Source: a virus | Reading direction: 5' to 3' (one strand) | DNA: 48,596 nt | IMG/VR virus record: IMGVR_UViG_3300017963_000085 | Location: 1-48,596 of that record | Shown: piece after piece, positions 1-6,083 of the stretch | How the letters are laid out: each line of letters opens with the position of its first letter | How positions within the stretch are numbered: position 1 is the first letter of the stretch | Translations under genes and position numbers: made by a program | The notes under the pieces: model-generated | The model's input: the letters and a program-made list of their open reading frames with translations, nothing else | Database searches by the model: none | Told to the model about the DNA's origin: nothing

Positions 1-123
1 ATTGTTATACTAGCGTGTGTGCTCGTCGTAGTTTTGTCAGATTCTGCCATTACTATGGCCGGCGTTAGTGCTACCGAGTGGCTGCGAGCGTAGAGTGCGT
101 CGTTGACCATCCATTTGTCACCA
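1..123. repeat. Terminal direct repeat, left copy
   Basis: Bases 1-123 are identical to 48474-48596. This either reflects circular closure of the assembly of a permuted or circular genome, or a short genuine terminal repeat. The repeat contains the first operator-like palindrome (30-54). No gene start lies in it. Confidence 0.95.
30..54. promoter_or_regulatory. Operator-like palindrome, site 1 (left copy)
   Basis: Left half AGTTTTGTCAGA (30-41), centre T, right half TCTGCCATTACT (43-54), which matches the ideal half at 9 of 12 positions. It is the only member with one degenerate half. It sits between the divergent late and early promoters and recurs at 48503-48527 in the terminal repeat. Confidence 0.7.
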
Positions 124-340
124 TACTCCAGAACCTCCCATAACTAATCCTCCTCCGCTCGTAGTGATCTACTCGCACGTTCCCCTAGCTACCGGGGCCT
201 AGTGCGTTACTAGTGGTCACTAACTAGTGATTGTGCGCGCTAGGTGTGCGTGTTTCTACTAGATTGCCGTGGTGGACGCTAGGACGTGAACACACCAGGT
301 CAATAAAAACAACAAGTTACGCACGACCACAAAAAACGTG
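55..340. other. Gene-free control region rich in CTAG
   Basis: No convincing open frame with a ribosome site is visible. The stretch is dense in CTAG tetramers, with a CCCC/GGGG mini-hairpin (182-197) and a direct repeat ACTAGTG (209-215, 223-229) whose intervening CACTA can pair with it. It leads into the first early promoter at 341. The function is probably regulatory; I see nothing more specific. Confidence 0.5.
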
Positions 341-368
341 TTGACATTTTGGGGATACTGTGTATATT
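341..368 (+). promoter_or_regulatory. Early sigma70-like promoter P1
   Basis: TTGACA (341-346), 16-bp spacer, TATATT (363-368) within TGTGTATATTTA. The same 12-mer occurs at the promoters near 1553 and, on the minus strand, 48416. It would give a leader of about 125 nt ahead of the gene at 501. Confidence 0.75.
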
Positions 369-450
369 TATGGGTGTAGGATGAAACACAGACACACCAG
401 TATTAAGAATGATCTTTGACAATCGAATATGGCCTAGGTTGTGGTTGACA

Positions 451-489
451 CTAGTATGTAGTACTCCCAACCATTCATATACATACTAG
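451..489 (+). promoter_or_regulatory. Leader hairpin touching the first RBS
   Basis: CTAGTATGTA (451-460) pairs perfectly with TACATACTAG (480-489) across a 19-nt loop. The ribosome site AGGAG of the gene at 501 occupies 488-492, so the stem captures its first two bases. That arrangement could throttle translation or protect the 5' end. The pairing is seen directly; regulation is inferred. Confidence 0.5.
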
Positions 490-500
490 GAGAAAACCTA

Positions 501-851
501 ATGAATACCAACACAACCGCAACCTATACGTTTACATTCTTCACGAACTCGAACGGTTTCCGCAACAATGTTCCCGTAAAAGTACTATGGGACATTGACG
601 AGGAAACCACTAGGGGACAGGCCGAACTAGAGATAAAGAGAAAAGTTCAGGCCGTTTTGAGGAGTACTAGTCCTCAGAAGATGGAAGAATACTACCAGAT
701 TGGCGCTATGGAATTGAAGTGCAGTACGCTAGTTTCTGGTGATATGTCGGTTGACAAGGCACTAGAAAAGGTTGAGAATGATAGTGCCAACAGATCCGAC
801 AATATAGCGAAATTGGAAGCAATGTTGGCTAGGATGAAGAATAGTGCGTAA
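501..851 (+). CDS. Hypothetical early protein (116 aa)
   Basis: I do not recognise this protein. It is the first gene behind promoter P1 and is closed by a strong terminator at 898-929, so it is a single-gene transcription unit. The N-terminal part is Thr/Asn-rich and beta-like, and the C-terminal third (from about residue 80) is charged and helical. The start ATG follows TAGGAGAAAACCTA, a good ribosome site. A separate strong promoter, hairpin-guarded ribosome site and private terminator suggest a protein needed early at a controlled level. The codons contain several CTAG tetramers, like the surrounding non-coding DNA. Confidence 0.75.
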   Translation: MNTNTTATYTFTFFTNSNGFRNNVPVKVLWDIDEETTRGQAELEIKRKVQAVLRSTSPQKMEEYYQIGAMELKCSTLVSGDMSVDKALEKVENDSANRSDNIAKLEAMLARMKNSA

Positions 852-897
852 CTAGCACAACCGAACTAGTGAAGATCGCAACCTAGGCCGAACTAGT

Positions 898-929
898 CCC
901 GTTAGGAGAGATCCTAGCGGGATTTTTTT
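898..929 (+). terminator. Intrinsic terminator after the first gene
   Basis: CCCGTTAGGA (898-907) pairs with TCCTAGCGGG (912-921), ten pairs with one T-G wobble and a GAGA tetraloop, followed by seven T (923-929). This is a textbook factor-independent terminator, 46 bp after the stop of the gene at 501-851. Confidence 0.93.
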
Positions 930-977
930 GTGCCGTGTGGTGTAGCTAATGACTAATAACTAGCGCCTCGTAACTAT

Positions 978-1191
978 GTGCTCGCACTTCCGCGTGTTAG
1001 CTAACAACGGACCAGCGATAGTATGTGCCTGCACCTTGGTGGCATTAGCTAACAACAGACTAGCGCGCAGTTGTGCCTGCACGTTTGTGCCTAGCAGTGC
1101 ATGGTTATGGCGTTAGCTAGTGCTGGAACGTGCTAACTTGTGCCTGCACAACGCCCAGTTGTACTCGCACCTCCCACGTTTGTGCCTCCAC
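978..1191. repeat. Array of GTGC-NN-GCAC dyads
   Basis: GTGCTCGCAC (978), GTGCCTGCAC (1025, 1073, 1140), GTACTCGCAC (1161) and GTGCCTCCAC (1182) recur at spacings of 47, 48, 67, 21 and 21 bp. The first two units also share TTAGCTAACAAC followed by a GAC/AGCG-like tail. The regular spacing suggests protein-binding iterons. No protein is known to bind them. Confidence 0.5.
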
Positions 1192-1208
1192 GTGCGCTCG
1201 TGGTGCAT

Positions 1209-1233
1209 AGTTATGTCAGATTCTGACGAAACT
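1209..1233. promoter_or_regulatory. Operator-like palindrome, site 2
   Basis: Left half AGTTATGTCAGA (1209-1220), centre T, right half TCTGACGAAACT (1222-1233). It lies inside the large gene-free region, between the GTGC dyad array and the AT-rich core, unlike most copies, which sit at gene junctions. Confidence 0.75.
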
Positions 1234-1267
1234 GGCACACGAACAGGCCGCCAACACACGAGTCTTT

Positions 1268-1447
1268 GTAGGTGTAGGCGCGTAGGCACACCCGGACTCG
1301 CGCACCATTCACCCATTCACGTTCAGTTAGGTCTTAGTCCTACTACTTAAAAAAAATATATAAAATAAGGAGTAGTAACTAACCACTCATAGTGGTGTGC
1401 ATGTGGTGATGGCATGGGTCCACATGTTCCTACGCGCCTACGCCTAC
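1268..1447. other. Candidate replication origin
   Basis: A 22-bp inverted repeat with two mismatches (1268-1289 and 1426-1447; perfect core GTAGGCGCGTAGG) brackets an AT-rich core (about 1348-1370). A smaller dyad TACTAC (1341-1346) / GTAGTA (1372-1377) flanks the core directly. With the dyad array and operator-like palindrome just upstream, the layout resembles an initiator-type origin with iterons and an unwinding element. This is inference from architecture; no initiator gene is recognised nearby. Confidence 0.45.
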
Positions 1448-1490
1448 ATTGGATTGTGTGATCGCCACCTCAACACGCACTAAACCACGA

Positions 1491-1515
1491 CTAATGTGCC
1501 CCTGGAGCACATTAG
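1491..1515. promoter_or_regulatory. Dyad upstream of promoter P2
   Basis: CTAATGTGC (1491-1499) and GCACATTAG (1507-1515) form a perfect 9-bp dyad with a 7-base centre, ending 14 bp before the -35 box at 1530. There is no T-tract, so an activator or operator site is more likely than a terminator. Confidence 0.45.
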
Positions 1516-1529
1516 GGGCCATTAGGGTC

Positions 1530-1558
1530 TTGACAACTGGCCATCGCTTGTGTATATT
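1530..1558 (+). promoter_or_regulatory. Early sigma70-like promoter P2
   Basis: TTGACA (1530-1535), 17-bp spacer, TATATT (1553-1558) within TGTGTATATTTA, matching P1 and the late promoter. It is about 95 bp ahead of the gene at 1653 and probably drives the long run of small early genes. Confidence 0.8.
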
Positions 1559-1652
1559 TAATCATATATAGTAACACGCGCACACGCGCAGGCGCGATTC
1601 ATTACTCTTTATCGCGCAACACATACACACGTAGCTAGGAGAAGAAACCTCC

Positions 1653-2126
1653 ATGAATAAGCAGAACGCCAAACTCATCAAACAGATCCTGGAGATGGCA
1701 GTTTCCATCGACGCTATCGAACAGGAACCTGTGACGGAAGTCGTGGAGAACCTCCACATCTTCCTTCGCAAGAACAGTTTCAAATGGCAACTGGAGAAAT
1801 TAGGACGCCGTTTGGACGAGTTGGAGAAACAGCAGAAAGATCTCGCTAGCATGATTAGCACGTTCGGACTTCTCGGTGGAGCGATAGAGAAAGTCACCGG
1901 CGTGCACTCAGAGATTGCCGCTAGCATACGAGCAGAAATGGCAGTGGCCATCGCACAACTGGATGATGAGTTGCCCACAGATCCTACGCGGGTGCCAGTG
2001 CAAGATAGAGGCGCGGGTGCAGTTCCCATTGACGATCCGGAACCACTTAGCATCGGCAGACCTCCGGTTATTGAAGTTCTGGAATCCGAACTCGTAGAGA
2101 AAGGAGAAGAAGATGAGCAGGTATAG
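1653..2126 (+). CDS. Hypothetical coiled-coil early protein (157 aa)
   Basis: This unrecognised protein opens the main early operon behind promoter P2. Residues about 40-75 are strongly helical and charged with coiled-coil character. The C-terminal third is Pro-rich and acidic and probably disordered. The ATG follows TAGGAGAAGAAACCTCC. The stop overlaps the start of the next small gene by 14 bp, so the two are probably translationally coupled. A helical oligomer with a flexible acidic tail suggests a protein-interaction role, but no function can be assigned. Confidence 0.75.
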   Translation: MNKQNAKLIKQILEMAVSIDAIEQEPVTEVVENLHIFLRKNSFKWQLEKLGRRLDELEKQQKDLASMISTFGLLGGAIEKVTGVHSEIAASIRAEMAVAIAQLDDELPTDPTRVPVQDRGAGAVPIDDPEPLSIGRPPVIEVLESELVEKGEEDEQV

Positions 2127-2286
2127 CACTGGCAACGGTTGCACTAGCACACCCGCCAATTCCCGCAGGGATATTGGTCCTGCGCCGAGAGTGATGACCA
2201 TGACTGAGTATTACGAAGCACGTTTTCCGCACTATCGCGTTGCACTTCGGGTGCATAAGCATATGGAGAAACGCCTCGCCAAGTAA
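2113..2286 (+). CDS. Small basic early protein (57 aa)
   Basis: The ATG at 2113 follows AAAGGAGAAGAAG and overlaps the end of the preceding gene. The product is small and basic, with a Ser/Thr/Asn-rich first half and an amphipathic, positively charged second half containing EYYEARFPHYRVALRVHKH. I do not recognise it. Ribosome site, tight packing and codon pattern support it as a real gene. Confidence 0.65.
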   Translation: MSRYSTGNGCTSTPANSRRDIGPAPRVMTMTEYYEARFPHYRVALRVHKHMEKRLAK

Positions 2287-2320
2287 CTAACCGTCACGCT
2301 GATGACGCCGTAAGGCAGAA

Positions 2321-2362
2321 AGATCAGCCTGGTTGCCGGGAGTACTGGCACTAGGCTGATCT
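2321..2362 (+). promoter_or_regulatory. Long hairpin between early genes
   Basis: AGATCAGCCT (2321-2330) pairs perfectly with AGGCTGATCT (2353-2362) over a 22-nt loop, about 28 nt before the start at 2391. There is no T-run, so this is more likely an mRNA processing or stability element or a protein site than a terminator. Confidence 0.5.
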
Positions 2363-2390
2363 CCGTGACTATTCTCGAAAGGAGATCACG

Positions 2391-2591
2391 ATGACTTGTT
2401 ATAACGCTAACGCCAAGAGTGTCAAACAGGCACTCCAACGTGCAGCCATCGCCCGAGCGTGTGCCGAGAATATCGCTAGTGGCATCGCGCTCAGGACCAT
2501 CGCTCGTGACCAGTACGAGCGTATCCGTTCACACTGGTGGTTTCTCAACTTACCAACCATCGCTCACCCACAGGAGGTCCGCAATGCGTAG
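2391..2591 (+). CDS. Hypothetical early protein (66 aa)
   Basis: The start ATG at 2391 follows GAAAGGAGATCACG, a strong ribosome site. The protein is mostly helical and rich in Ala, Arg and Ile, with an aromatic SHWWFLNL patch near residue 50. No family is recognised. It follows a perfect 10-bp hairpin and overlaps the next gene by 8 bp, which is the usual packing of this early operon. Confidence 0.7.
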   Translation: MTCYNANAKSVKQALQRAAIARACAENIASGIALRTIARDQYERIRSHWWFLNLPTIAHPQEVRNA

Positions 2592-2832
2592 TCGCTACGG
2601 GTCACTCTTAGCCCGACTAGCGCGCCTGGAGAGAAACTACGAACGCGGCTATCTCTCCAAGCACCGTTATAGCCAGATCCGCATGGAGTTGCGCCGGGAA
2701 GTGAAAGAAGAGAAGCGCAAGATGTCCTTGCGTTTCCAACCTAGCATCTCCGAGCGCACCCGTAAACTCATTCGCATCGCTAACCAGGAGAGATCCAATG
2801 ACCGAGTTAACAAAAGAGCAAGAAATGGCTAA
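2584..2832 (+). CDS. Small highly basic early protein (82 aa)
   Basis: The ATG at 2584 is chosen because CAGGAGGTCCGCA lies directly before it; the open frame runs further upstream but without a ribosome site and inside the previous gene. The protein is extremely rich in Arg and Lys and largely helical (LLARLARLERNYERGY). Such composition is typical of nucleic-acid-binding or RNA-polymerase-binding phage peptides, but no family is recognised, so function stays open. Confidence 0.7.
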   Translation: MRSRYGSLLARLARLERNYERGYLSKHRYSQIRMELRREVKEEKRKMSLRFQPSISERTRKLIRIANQERSNDRVNKRARNG

Positions 2833-3205
2833 GCACATCGCTGATGCCGCGCAGTATATCGAAGACCTGGAATCGGCCCTCGATTGTGCGCTGCACGAGG
2901 CCAAGGGCGGTGAGAATCAGGACCATTGGCCCACTACGAACGATGCACTAAGCGGTCCCCGGCGGTTGTTGGACTTCCTCCGGCGTAGGGATCCTGAGAA
3001 ACTCCAGACACGCCTCTACGCATGGCAGGCCCAACGGGACACTCTGTATGCGGAACTCATCGACCTAAGCAATCTCATCTTCACTGGTGCCACCGATGAG
3101 GACAACATGCACACTTGCATCGGCCTATTCATGGGCCTAGACGCATATTGGGAGCAGATGGCGGAGCGCGTGGAACACCTTGTCAAAGAAGCGCCCACAG
3201 AGTAA
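2798..3205 (+). CDS. Hypothetical early protein (135 aa)
   Basis: Start ATG after CAGGAGAGATCCA, overlapping the previous gene by 35 bp. The protein is helical, acidic at both ends and slightly basic in the middle (RRLLDFLRRRDPEKLQTRL). The final segment from about residue 100 is a Met-rich amphipathic helix pair. No family is recognised. The stop codon lies inside an operator-like palindrome (3201-3225), the first clear case of the gene-junction placement repeated elsewhere. Confidence 0.72.
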   Translation: MTELTKEQEMAKHIADAAQYIEDLESALDCALHEAKGGENQDHWPTTNDALSGPRRLLDFLRRRDPEKLQTRLYAWQAQRDTLYAELIDLSNLIFTGATDEDNMHTCIGLFMGLDAYWEQMAERVEHLVKEAPTE

Positions 3206-3225
3206 TGTCAGAATCTGACAAAACT
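3201..3225. promoter_or_regulatory. Operator-like palindrome, site 3
   Basis: Left half AGTAATGTCAGA (3201-3212), centre A, right half TCTGACAAAACT (3214-3225). It overlaps the stop codon of the gene ending at 3205 and lies 73 bp before the next start, with a 10-bp hairpin between. Confidence 0.8.
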
Positions 3226-3240
3226 CACTAACCACCCATC

Positions 3241-3275
3241 GCTAGGTGCGTAGCAACTCCTGCCGCGCACCTAGC
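3241..3275 (+). promoter_or_regulatory. Hairpin downstream of operator site 3
   Basis: GCTAGGTGCG (3241-3250) pairs perfectly with CGCACCTAGC (3266-3275) over a 15-nt loop. Only a weak ATTTA follows, so termination would be poor. It could be a processing or attenuation hairpin ahead of the gene at 3299. Confidence 0.5.
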
Positions 3276-3298
3276 ATTTACTAGCGAGAAAGAAGATC

Positions 3299-3970
3299 AT
3301 GCACAACTCAGAGAACCCACAAGTTCGCGCACGGACTAAGGCCGTCGCGCTAGCCATGTTGGCCCTCTACGACGAGGGCAAACGTGTAGCTACTTCCAAC
3401 GTGATCCAGGCAGTGATCAAAGAAACTCACAACGTCCACCTGGACACGAGAACTATCGGAAAGATCATTAGCAGCATGAAACTCGACATCACTAACGCCG
3501 ATGCCACTCGCCACGGTAACGCGCCGATAGAGTTCATGTTAAACGATCTGGCAGTTGGCAAACTAGGCGAGATCGTGGACTTCTTCAAACAGCAGCACGA
3601 ATTGCCTGATCTCATCAGTGACAATTATCGCGCACAAGCTAAATCGAAGAAGCGCGGCGTAGTAGTTGGATCAGAAGCGGCTGACCGGCGAGTCAGGACA
3701 ATCACTAACAACCTGACTCAGATCGAGAAGCACCTTGATTCGCTCACGCGCACCAGTTCCATAAAGACCAAACAGCCCTGGACCGAAGCTATCAAGATCC
3801 TTCGCCTAGCAGTCGCGGACGTGGAACTTTCGTTGGAAAAGGGCAAACGTGAGGCCCGTTCCGCTAAGATCATGGAGCGCATCAATGCACTCGACGAGGA
3901 CACATTCGTGGCCCTCGAAAACCTACTCATACCGAAGAAGGAGAAAGACAATGGCAGCCAGGAGAGCTAG
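3299..3970 (+). CDS. Hypothetical, possible winged-helix protein (223 aa)
   Basis: The largest protein of the early block. Residues about 10-65 are helical with an RTIGKIISSMKL segment that could be the recognition part of a winged-helix DNA-binding fold. Residues about 125-200 are basic and helical. It follows operator-like site 3, so autoregulation is conceivable, which makes it one of the better candidates for the palindrome-binding protein; that is inference from position and fold impression only. The ribosome site is weak (GAGAAAGAAGATC). The stop overlaps the next gene by 20 bp. Confidence 0.7.
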   Translation: MHNSENPQVRARTKAVALAMLALYDEGKRVATSNVIQAVIKETHNVHLDTRTIGKIISSMKLDITNADATRHGNAPIEFMLNDLAVGKLGEIVDFFKQQHELPDLISDNYRAQAKSKKRGVVVGSEAADRRVRTITNNLTQIEKHLDSLTRTSSIKTKQPWTEAIKILRLAVADVELSLEKGKREARSAKIMERINALDEDTFVALENLLIPKKEKDNGSQES

Positions 3971-4280
3971 TCGCGCCAAGGTCCGCTACCGTAGCGGCAA
4001 CGTTCTGACTACGGAGATCGAAGTCCTCATGAATAACCGCACCATGAGGGACGTGATGGACGCTATCGCTATGCAGCGGACACATCTGCAGTGCTGCATC
4101 AAGGAGGACTACCAGGTTCTCCAGTCAACCGCGATCACTGAGGGTTGGTCCGCTTATGAGATCGCTCGTGTGCGGAAAGGCATAGCGGAGATGGAGGCCT
4201 CATCAGACCGCCTGGCCCAACTCTGGCGGGAACTCCACGATTGCCTCACGTATCACAGGATGCGGAGGAAGGTCCTCTAA
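3951..4280 (+). CDS. Hypothetical early protein (109 aa)
   Basis: The ATG at 3951 is preferred because AAGGAGAAAGACA precedes it; the open frame extends upstream only as an overlap with the previous gene. The N-terminus is very basic (MAARRASRAKVRYRSGN), and the rest is helical and Met-rich with acidic and basic patches. Two adjacent Cys occur near residue 48. No family is recognised. Confidence 0.7.
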   Translation: MAARRASRAKVRYRSGNVLTTEIEVLMNNRTMRDVMDAIAMQRTHLQCCIKEDYQVLQSTAITEGWSAYEIARVRKGIAEMEASSDRLAQLWRELHDCLTYHRMRRKVL

Positions 4281-4281
4281 C

Positions 4282-4593
4282 ATGAACTTGGAAGAGTGGA
4301 AACGGCATAGCCAAGTCCGCGCCTTCCTGGAATCACTCGGCGAGGAGAAGCGCAGAGGATTAGCGCAACTCCTCGTCGATGTGCAGGAGGACGAGGTAAC
4401 TCGCGAAAGGCACCTAGCGGAGGAAGAACTCAACGAGATTGACGAATCCCTCGCGGAGGCTAAGCGTGTGCTAATCGACTTCACCGAGAGGCACATAGGT
4501 GACGATAAGGTCGAAACAGTGATAGGTGCGTTCCTCGGCCTGTCCACATTACTCAACACATTCCGAAGGGAGTTAGAAGATGGCGCTTACTAA
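4282..4593 (+). CDS. Hypothetical acidic helical protein (103 aa)
   Basis: Starts two bases after the previous stop; GGAGGAAGG lies about 10 nt upstream. The product is acidic and almost wholly helical, with a heptad-like central segment (residues about 35-65) predicted to form a coiled coil. No family recognised. It overlaps the SSB-tip gene by 14 bp, so the two are probably co-translated. Confidence 0.72.
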   Translation: MNLEEWKRHSQVRAFLESLGEEKRRGLAQLLVDVQEDEVTRERHLAEEELNEIDESLAEAKRVLIDFTERHIGDDKVETVIGAFLGLSTLLNTFRRELEDGAY

Positions 4594-5050
4594 GAGTATG
4601 ACTATCACTGATGAGCACGGCAGGATCCTCTTCACCGAAGAGCAGGAGCCGCTCAGCTACGACGAAGCGCGCCAGATCCTCTTCCCGCAGATCCTGGAAG
4701 CTATCGACCAGGACAAGAAGATCCTCGCTATCAAGCACTTCCGCACTCTCACCGAGACATCGCTCCGGCAGGCCAAGTGCGCCATCGACCTCGTGTTCCT
4801 GGCGCTCGGCACCACGCAGGAGCACATCGCGGACCTGCAGCGGCACTGCCAGGACAAGCAGGACGCGCTCGAGGATATGAGGAGGCGCATGGACCTCATG
4901 GTGCAGGAGTATATCCACGCACTCCGCGAGAAGGACGAGATCATAGCTAAGCAGAAGGAAACTATCGAGCGCATGGACCAGGAGATCCAGCACCTGTGCC
5001 CAGGCATCACTCCGGAGCAGGACCACGCAGATGATGACTTGCCATTCTAA
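4580..5050 (+). CDS. L7/L12-like coiled-coil protein with SSB-type C-terminal tip (156 aa)
   Basis: Three parts are visible. Residues about 45-74 (KKILAIKHFRTLTETSLRQA onward) resemble the C-terminal domain of ribosomal protein L7/L12, a fold often reused in bacterial proteins. Residues about 78-140 form a charged coiled coil. The last residues, an acidic run ending DDDLPF, closely match the C-terminal tip by which bacterial SSB recruits RecQ, ExoI, PriA, RecO and other partners. The phage's own likely ssDNA-binding protein (14974) ends VVPR and lacks such a tip. I infer that this protein could bind or titrate SSB-partner proteins. Start ATG after AAGGGAGTTAGAAG. Confidence 0.75.
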   Translation: MALTKSMTITDEHGRILFTEEQEPLSYDEARQILFPQILEAIDQDKKILAIKHFRTLTETSLRQAKCAIDLVFLALGTTQEHIADLQRHCQDKQDALEDMRRRMDLMVQEYIHALREKDEIIAKQKETIERMDQEIQHLCPGITPEQDHADDDLPF

Positions 5051-5060
5051 GGAGTCCGTG

Positions 5061-5219
5061 ATGCCCGTAACTAAACGTTTCATCCGTGATGAGGCTAACA
5101 AACTCATCAGCCAACTCGAGGACTGGTTCAACCGTTATGACTTGTTGGACGAGTTCGAGGATTCCATCGACTACATAACTCAGCAACTGGAGGACTGGTA
5201 TGGACGCGAAGAAGAGTGA
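5061..5219 (+). CDS. Small acidic early protein (52 aa)
   Basis: ATG at 5061 follows AAGGAGTCCGTG; an upstream in-frame ATG at 5031 lies inside the previous gene and is less likely. The product is acidic and helical with two similar LEDW motifs (LISQLEDWF and TQQLEDWYG). No family recognised. It overlaps the next gene by 20 bp. Confidence 0.68.
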   Translation: MPVTKRFIRDEANKLISQLEDWFNRYDLLDEFEDSIDYITQQLEDWYGREEE

Positions 5220-5409
5220 AGTCAACAGCAAGATCGAGGAGCTCATGGCGCAGATGGGCGCTAAGGTCACCGCGAACCCTTACGTAGTGTGCCTCGATGA
5301 GGACAGCCGTGTGCCTGGTGGCTCGCGCCTCACGCGGAAGCAGCGGCAGCAGCGCAAGGTCAGGAACACTATGGCCAAGCGCTCACGGAGGACTAACCGT
5401 GGAAGATAA
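5200..5409 (+). CDS. Small protein with basic C-terminus (69 aa)
   Basis: Start ATG after ACTGGAGGACTGGT. The first half is mildly acidic and helical. The last 25 residues are almost all Arg, Lys, Gln and Thr (RKQRQQRKVRN, KRSRRTNRGR), resembling an arginine-rich RNA- or DNA-binding tail. No family is recognised. An antiterminator-like peptide role is possible but purely speculative. Confidence 0.68.
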   Translation: MDAKKSEVNSKIEELMAQMGAKVTANPYVVCLDEDSRVPGGSRLTRKQRQQRKVRNTMAKRSRRTNRGR

Positions 5410-5728
5410 GCCAGAAGAAACCACTGAACAGATGTTGGAGCGCCTCGCAAGCTACCGGCGTATGCTAGCCGGGACTAGGGAGCTCTTAGAGCACATCGTG
5501 GAGTTGGACGCTAATGTGAGCGAGGCACAGTGGCTCCTCCATCGTGACCGAGATGACTTGACGGTCGTACTTACCCGCGCTGAGACTATCATCATGCAGT
5601 ATAAGAAGCGAGCCGCGCAGGAAATGGCTACGCTTAAAGGAGTAATTCAGAATGGACGAGCCACGCCGCCTGGCTATCAGTGTCAGGCTGAGCTTAACGG
5701 AATTAAAGGCCTTACTCAACCACGCTGA
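5399..5728 (+). CDS. Hypothetical helical protein, GTG start (109 aa)
   Basis: The GTG at 5399 is the best start because CGGAGGACTAACC precedes it; the frame is open further upstream without a ribosome site. The product is helical and mixed-charge with leucine-rich heptads (residues about 10-60) and a Gly/Pro-containing C-terminal tail. No family recognised. It overlaps both neighbours, as is usual here. Confidence 0.68.
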   Translation: MEDKPEETTEQMLERLASYRRMLAGTRELLEHIVELDANVSEAQWLLHRDRDDLTVVLTRAETIIMQYKKRAAQEMATLKGVIQNGRATPPGYQCQAELNGIKGLTQPR

Positions 5729-6083
5729 GGACGTGGAGCAGTCTATCCCAGGCCTCCCTATGAGCACCGGCCTGAGGAACATCCTGCTCGCAGTCTTGCA
5801 GGACAACGTGCCTGATTACTACAAGGCCAACCCGCAGGAGTGCCTCGAATGGCTGCAGTCCCACCACTACGGTGTGATGGGGAGTGATAAGAACAAGCGC
5901 GCCGTGATAGCGGAAGTGAACGCGGAGCCTGAGACTGACCAGATCGAAGGTCCTGTGGACCTGCTCGCTAACATGGCTCGTGAAGCCACTACGCGGGAAG
6001 AAGTGGAGGAGGAAGCCCGCCTGATTGATGAACAACTCGACTCCGTGTTCGAGAAGATAGCGAAGGAGAAAAAGCGCAAATGA
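5652..6083 (+). CDS. Hypothetical acidic early protein (143 aa)
   Basis: Start ATG after TAAAGGAGTAATTCAG, overlapping the preceding gene by 77 bp. Residues 1-75 look globular (NVPDYYKANPQECLEWLQSH). From residue about 95 the chain is strongly acidic and helical (REEVEEEARLIDEQLD), ending in a Lys-rich tail. No family is recognised. Confidence 0.72.
   Translation: MDEPRRLAISVRLSLTELKALLNHAEDVEQSIPGLPMSTGLRNILLAVLQDNVPDYYKANPQECLEWLQSHHYGVMGSDKNKRAVIAEVNAEPETDQIEGPVDLLANMAREATTREEVEEEARLIDEQLDSVFEKIAKEKKRK

Larger units (their letters stand above)
852..1652. other. 800-bp gene-free region
   Basis: Apart from the terminator (898-929) there is no supported gene. Two open frames (about 1113-1350, both strands) lack ribosome sites and have repeat-derived, Cys/Arg/His-rich translations. 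The region holds GTGC/GCAC dyads (978-1191), a direct repeat of TTAGCTAACAAC (997 and 1045), a palindromic operator-like site (1209-1233), a long inverted repeat (1268-1289 with 1426-1447) round an AT-rich core, a hairpin (1491-1515) and a promoter (1530-1558). Confidence 0.7.

Noticed and set aside
445-480. Additional promoter from TTGACA at 445
   Set aside because: No acceptable -10 box at 16-18 bp; the nearest TATACA is 27 bp away.
1113-1350. Two opposed open frames in the gene-free region
   Set aside because: No ribosome sites, unusual Cys/His/Arg-rich translations produced by repeats, and they overlap each other and the dyad array.
1562-2053. 163-codon minus-strand frame opposite the gene at 1653
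   Set aside because: It is a Ser/Cys/Met-rich shadow without a ribosome site and runs through the early promoter region.
2419-2583. N-terminal extension of the basic protein at 2584
   Set aside because: It overlaps the gene at 2391, and the ATG at 2584 has AGGAGG upstream.
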